From Methanothrix thermoacetophila PT (GTDB taxonomy: Archaea; Halobacteriota; Methanosarcinia; Methanotrichales; Methanotrichaceae): DNA of 64,000 nt. Positions 62,394 through 64,000 of this stretch are shown piece after piece. Below the pieces are notes generated by a model. That model searched no databases, was not told the DNA's origin, and saw only the letters and a list, made by a program, of their open reading frames with translations. Where the stretch lies: positions 372,001 through 436,000 of the forward strand of contig NC_008553.1 in NCBI RefSeq assembly GCF_000014945.1, given 5' to 3'. Each line of letters begins with the position of its first letter. Positions within the stretch are counted from its first letter, which is position 1. The position numbers and the translations under genes were made by a program.

Positions 62394-62971
62394 TTTTGAC
62401 TGCGATGCCGCTCGTGCTGCTGCTCATAGGGCTTGTGCTTCACAAGATGAACTTCGAGCGCATATACCGGAGACTCTCTGAGCTGTCAGATAGCGTCTCC
62501 AAGGATAAGCTGTATGAGGTGCTATACATAGATCACGGAGCCAACTTCTCTGCCATGGTCTTTTCATCCTGGGTCGCGTTTTTCATCGCGTTTATGTATT
62601 ACCTTATACCGTCAACGACCCCCTGGCTGCTCAGATCAGGGTTTCCGATTGCCACTGACTATGGGCTGGCATTTTTCGCTATACTAGTTGCAGTGCTGGC
62701 ATCGATCCTGCTATGGGCCATCAGACGCCTTCCCGTATGGCTGCGGCTCTCTGAGATCCACAGCATATACCCTATATCGAGAAATGAGAAGAATCTGTGT
62801 GCAGCCACAGTGCTGGTGCTTGCGTTCTCAGCGATATTCTCGATCTACAATTTCGTCAATTATCCCTTTGTGAACAAGACGCTTGAAGCTGCATCCTGGG
62901 TGCTGATTATAGTAGCCGTGATTTTGCTTTTCATACCTGTGGTTAAAGAGTTCGTGGAGGCAGGTAGATGA
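62390..62971 (+). CDS. Multi-pass membrane protein, third gene of FtsZ-like operon
   Basis: The 193-residue product has about five hydrophobic segments (near 1-18, 52-73, 88-110, 134-153 and 163-184). A charged loop follows the first (ERIYRRLSELSDSVSKDKLYE). Another loop RRLPVWLRLSEIHSIYP is basic. No family is recognised. Both ends overlap the neighbours by ATGA, so it is translationally coupled to the anchored protein and to the FtsZ-like gene. It may link the two. Confidence 0.8.
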   Translation: MILTAMPLVLLLIGLVLHKMNFERIYRRLSELSDSVSKDKLYEVLYIDHGANFSAMVFSSWVAFFIAFMYYLIPSTTPWLLRSGFPIATDYGLAFFAILVAVLASILLWAIRRLPVWLRLSEIHSIYPISRNEKNLCAATVLVLAFSAIFSIYNFVNYPFVNKTLEAASWVLIIVAVILLFIPVVKEFVEAGR

Positions 62972-64000
62972 GATCGTGCTGTGTTGGCATAGGCGGATGT
63001 GGAGGTAAAATGCTTGAGGTGTTTCTCAAACCACTGGATATTTATTTACCCTTTCGCGATCCTGAACCGGTGGCATTTGGCAAAATTAAGGGCGTATACA
63101 TAGAAGCATATACGCCAGATGCCCAAAAAAACAAATTCTTTAAGCCAGCAAACGTGGGATATCCAGGATATGTCATACCTCATGCATCAATACCCGATGA
63201 TTCCAAAATATTGAGTTACGTATCTCATAAGTATGGATTCTATCTTAAGAAGGAGGGGTTTCACCGAAAGGCAGAGTATCTCAAAGCCATATTTGAGATA
63301 TTTGAGATCGATGAAACACTGAAAGGAATCGCTAAAATGGAGAATCCAATACTTGATGCAACATGGGATGCTATAAAAAGATATACAACGTTAGCTGAAA
63401 GCGGAGAGTGTGACAATATTCTATTCATTGTGTCACTTGGTGGCGGTACAGGTACGGGCTTCATAAACCCTATAGTCAACTATATACGATCAGGGGGAAG
63501 AAGGGAGTTTCCTGTTTTTGTTCTTGGAATACTAACGGAGGAAGGGGAGGACTCCAGAACTGGTGTATCCGAGGAGCAAAGAGGACTGGCAGCAGCAATA
63601 TCAATATACGACCTTCTCACGAAGAACAAAGATGAAGGCGTGGACGCTCTTATTCCCATAGATAATCAGATTCTTATTGATAAGTTTGGGTCGAACTATA
63701 CAAGTATAAATGATTATATATCTCGTGTTATGAGACCGTTTCTTGCAGATCGTCCTTTTCCACAAGAGGAAATGGATGGTCAAGGCCTTAGAGAGGAGTT
63801 CTTGAAAAACCTATCTAAACCGCCTGTCATGATTCCCTGCTATGCATCATTGGACAGCAAGAAGTCCAGCAACCCTGAGACGGAACTGGTCTCAAAAGCC
63901 CTCACAGGAAGCGTGCAAAATGATGAATGCGGCCCGCTGTTCCCATGCAACCCGGAAATGGCGGAGAGGGCGTTTGTCTTCTCGAGAGGGTATATATCAA
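62968..64000 (+). CDS. Divergent FtsZ/tubulin-like GTPase (3' end outside window)
   Basis: The frame stays open for 344 codons to the window edge. Glycine-rich loop VGIGGCGGKMLE at the start and tubulin-signature motif SLGGGTGTGF at about residue 155 match the FtsZ T1 and T4 loops. EGVDALIPIDNQILIDKFG at about 226 matches the FtsZ region leading to helix 7. The T7 catalytic acidic loop is not yet evident. The gene starts in the ATGA overlap with GGAGG seven bases upstream. It is visibly richer in A/T than its three partners. It could be one of the noncanonical FtsZ-like (FtsZl) families thought to act in membrane remodelling. Confidence 0.8.
   Translation, partial: MRSCCVGIGGCGGKMLEVFLKPLDIYLPFRDPEPVAFGKIKGVYIEAYTPDAQKNKFFKPANVGYPGYVIPHASIPDDSKILSYVSHKYGFYLKKEGFHRKAEYLKAIFEIFEIDETLKGIAKMENPILDATWDAIKRYTTLAESGECDNILFIVSLGGGTGTGFINPIVNYIRSGGRREFPVFVLGILTEEGEDSRTGVSEEQRGLAAAISIYDLLTKNKDEGVDALIPIDNQILIDKFGSNYTSINDYISRVMRPFLADRPFPQEEMDGQGLREEFLKNLSKPPVMIPCYASLDSKKSSNPETELVSKALTGSVQNDECGPLFPCNPEMAERAFVFSRGYIS

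Noticed and set aside
1-64000. tRNA or rRNA genes
   Set aside because: I looked for T-arm and CCA-like patterns in the gaps and found none convincing; a covariance search would be decisive.

Overview
The window looks like chromosome of a methanogenic archaeon, most likely a Methanothrix (Methanosaeta)-type acetoclastic methanogen. Evidence seen: archaeal informational genes (aIF2-alpha, S27e, L44e, Nop10, PriS, Gins51, HerA, Taw1), a methanogenesis marker protein 11 homologue, archaeal corrinoid genes (CobQ/CbiP, UPF0284 CobT-like), TATA-box promoters with short leaders, and large secreted proteins rich in Asn-X-Ser/Thr sites. The genus is inference. No rRNA, tRNA or CRISPR array was recognised.

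Layout. 1-9.5 kb: a coiled-coil/HTH protein, a HAD phosphatase, a UPF0282 metallo-hydrolase, an ABC-2 transporter pair, a P2-type cation ATPase and a class I aldolase. 9.8-20.8 kb: secreted proteins, a cyclase-family hydrolase, a 1692-residue hybrid histidine kinase with Hpt domain, CobQ, MoeA and a secreted protein made of perfect 36-residue repeats. 21-34.5 kb: a small wHTH regulator, HerA, a second secreted repeat protein, GNAT, a lamin-tail protein, a radical SAM enzyme, an aldehyde dehydrogenase, a frameshift-split K+ channel/RCK protein, TruD, an MFS transporter and a CobT-like protein. 34.5-35.8 kb is a gene-free, repeat-rich region. 35.9-49 kb: a 1213-residue surface protein, a 71-bp tandem repeat, an IorA-like/MMP11 pair, a paralogous regulator, PstS, endonuclease IV, a CheY-like protein, Taw1, malic enzyme and a nucleoside-recognition membrane protein. 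49.3-57.4 kb is a leftward run of eleven tightly packed genes: nitrilase, PriS, Gins51, L44e, S27e, aIF2-alpha, Nop10, PAC2, PmbA, PRPP synthase and a CDF transporter. 57.5-58.4 kb is a NifB-like radical SAM gene. 59.3-64 kb is a coupled operon of two secreted ectodomain proteins, a multi-pass membrane protein and a divergent FtsZ/tubulin-like GTPase cut by the window edge.

Two results stand out. First, the last operon couples cell-surface proteins to a cytoskeletal GTPase and is the best candidate for an undescribed system. Second, the intergenic DNA carries families of small non-autonomous mobile elements. Family A (about 90 bp, eleven copies) has terminal inverted repeats and 8-bp target-site duplications. 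One copy sits inside a family C element, and another replaced the 3' end of truD and supplied its stop codon. Families B (about 120 bp) and C (about 99 bp) are also repeated.
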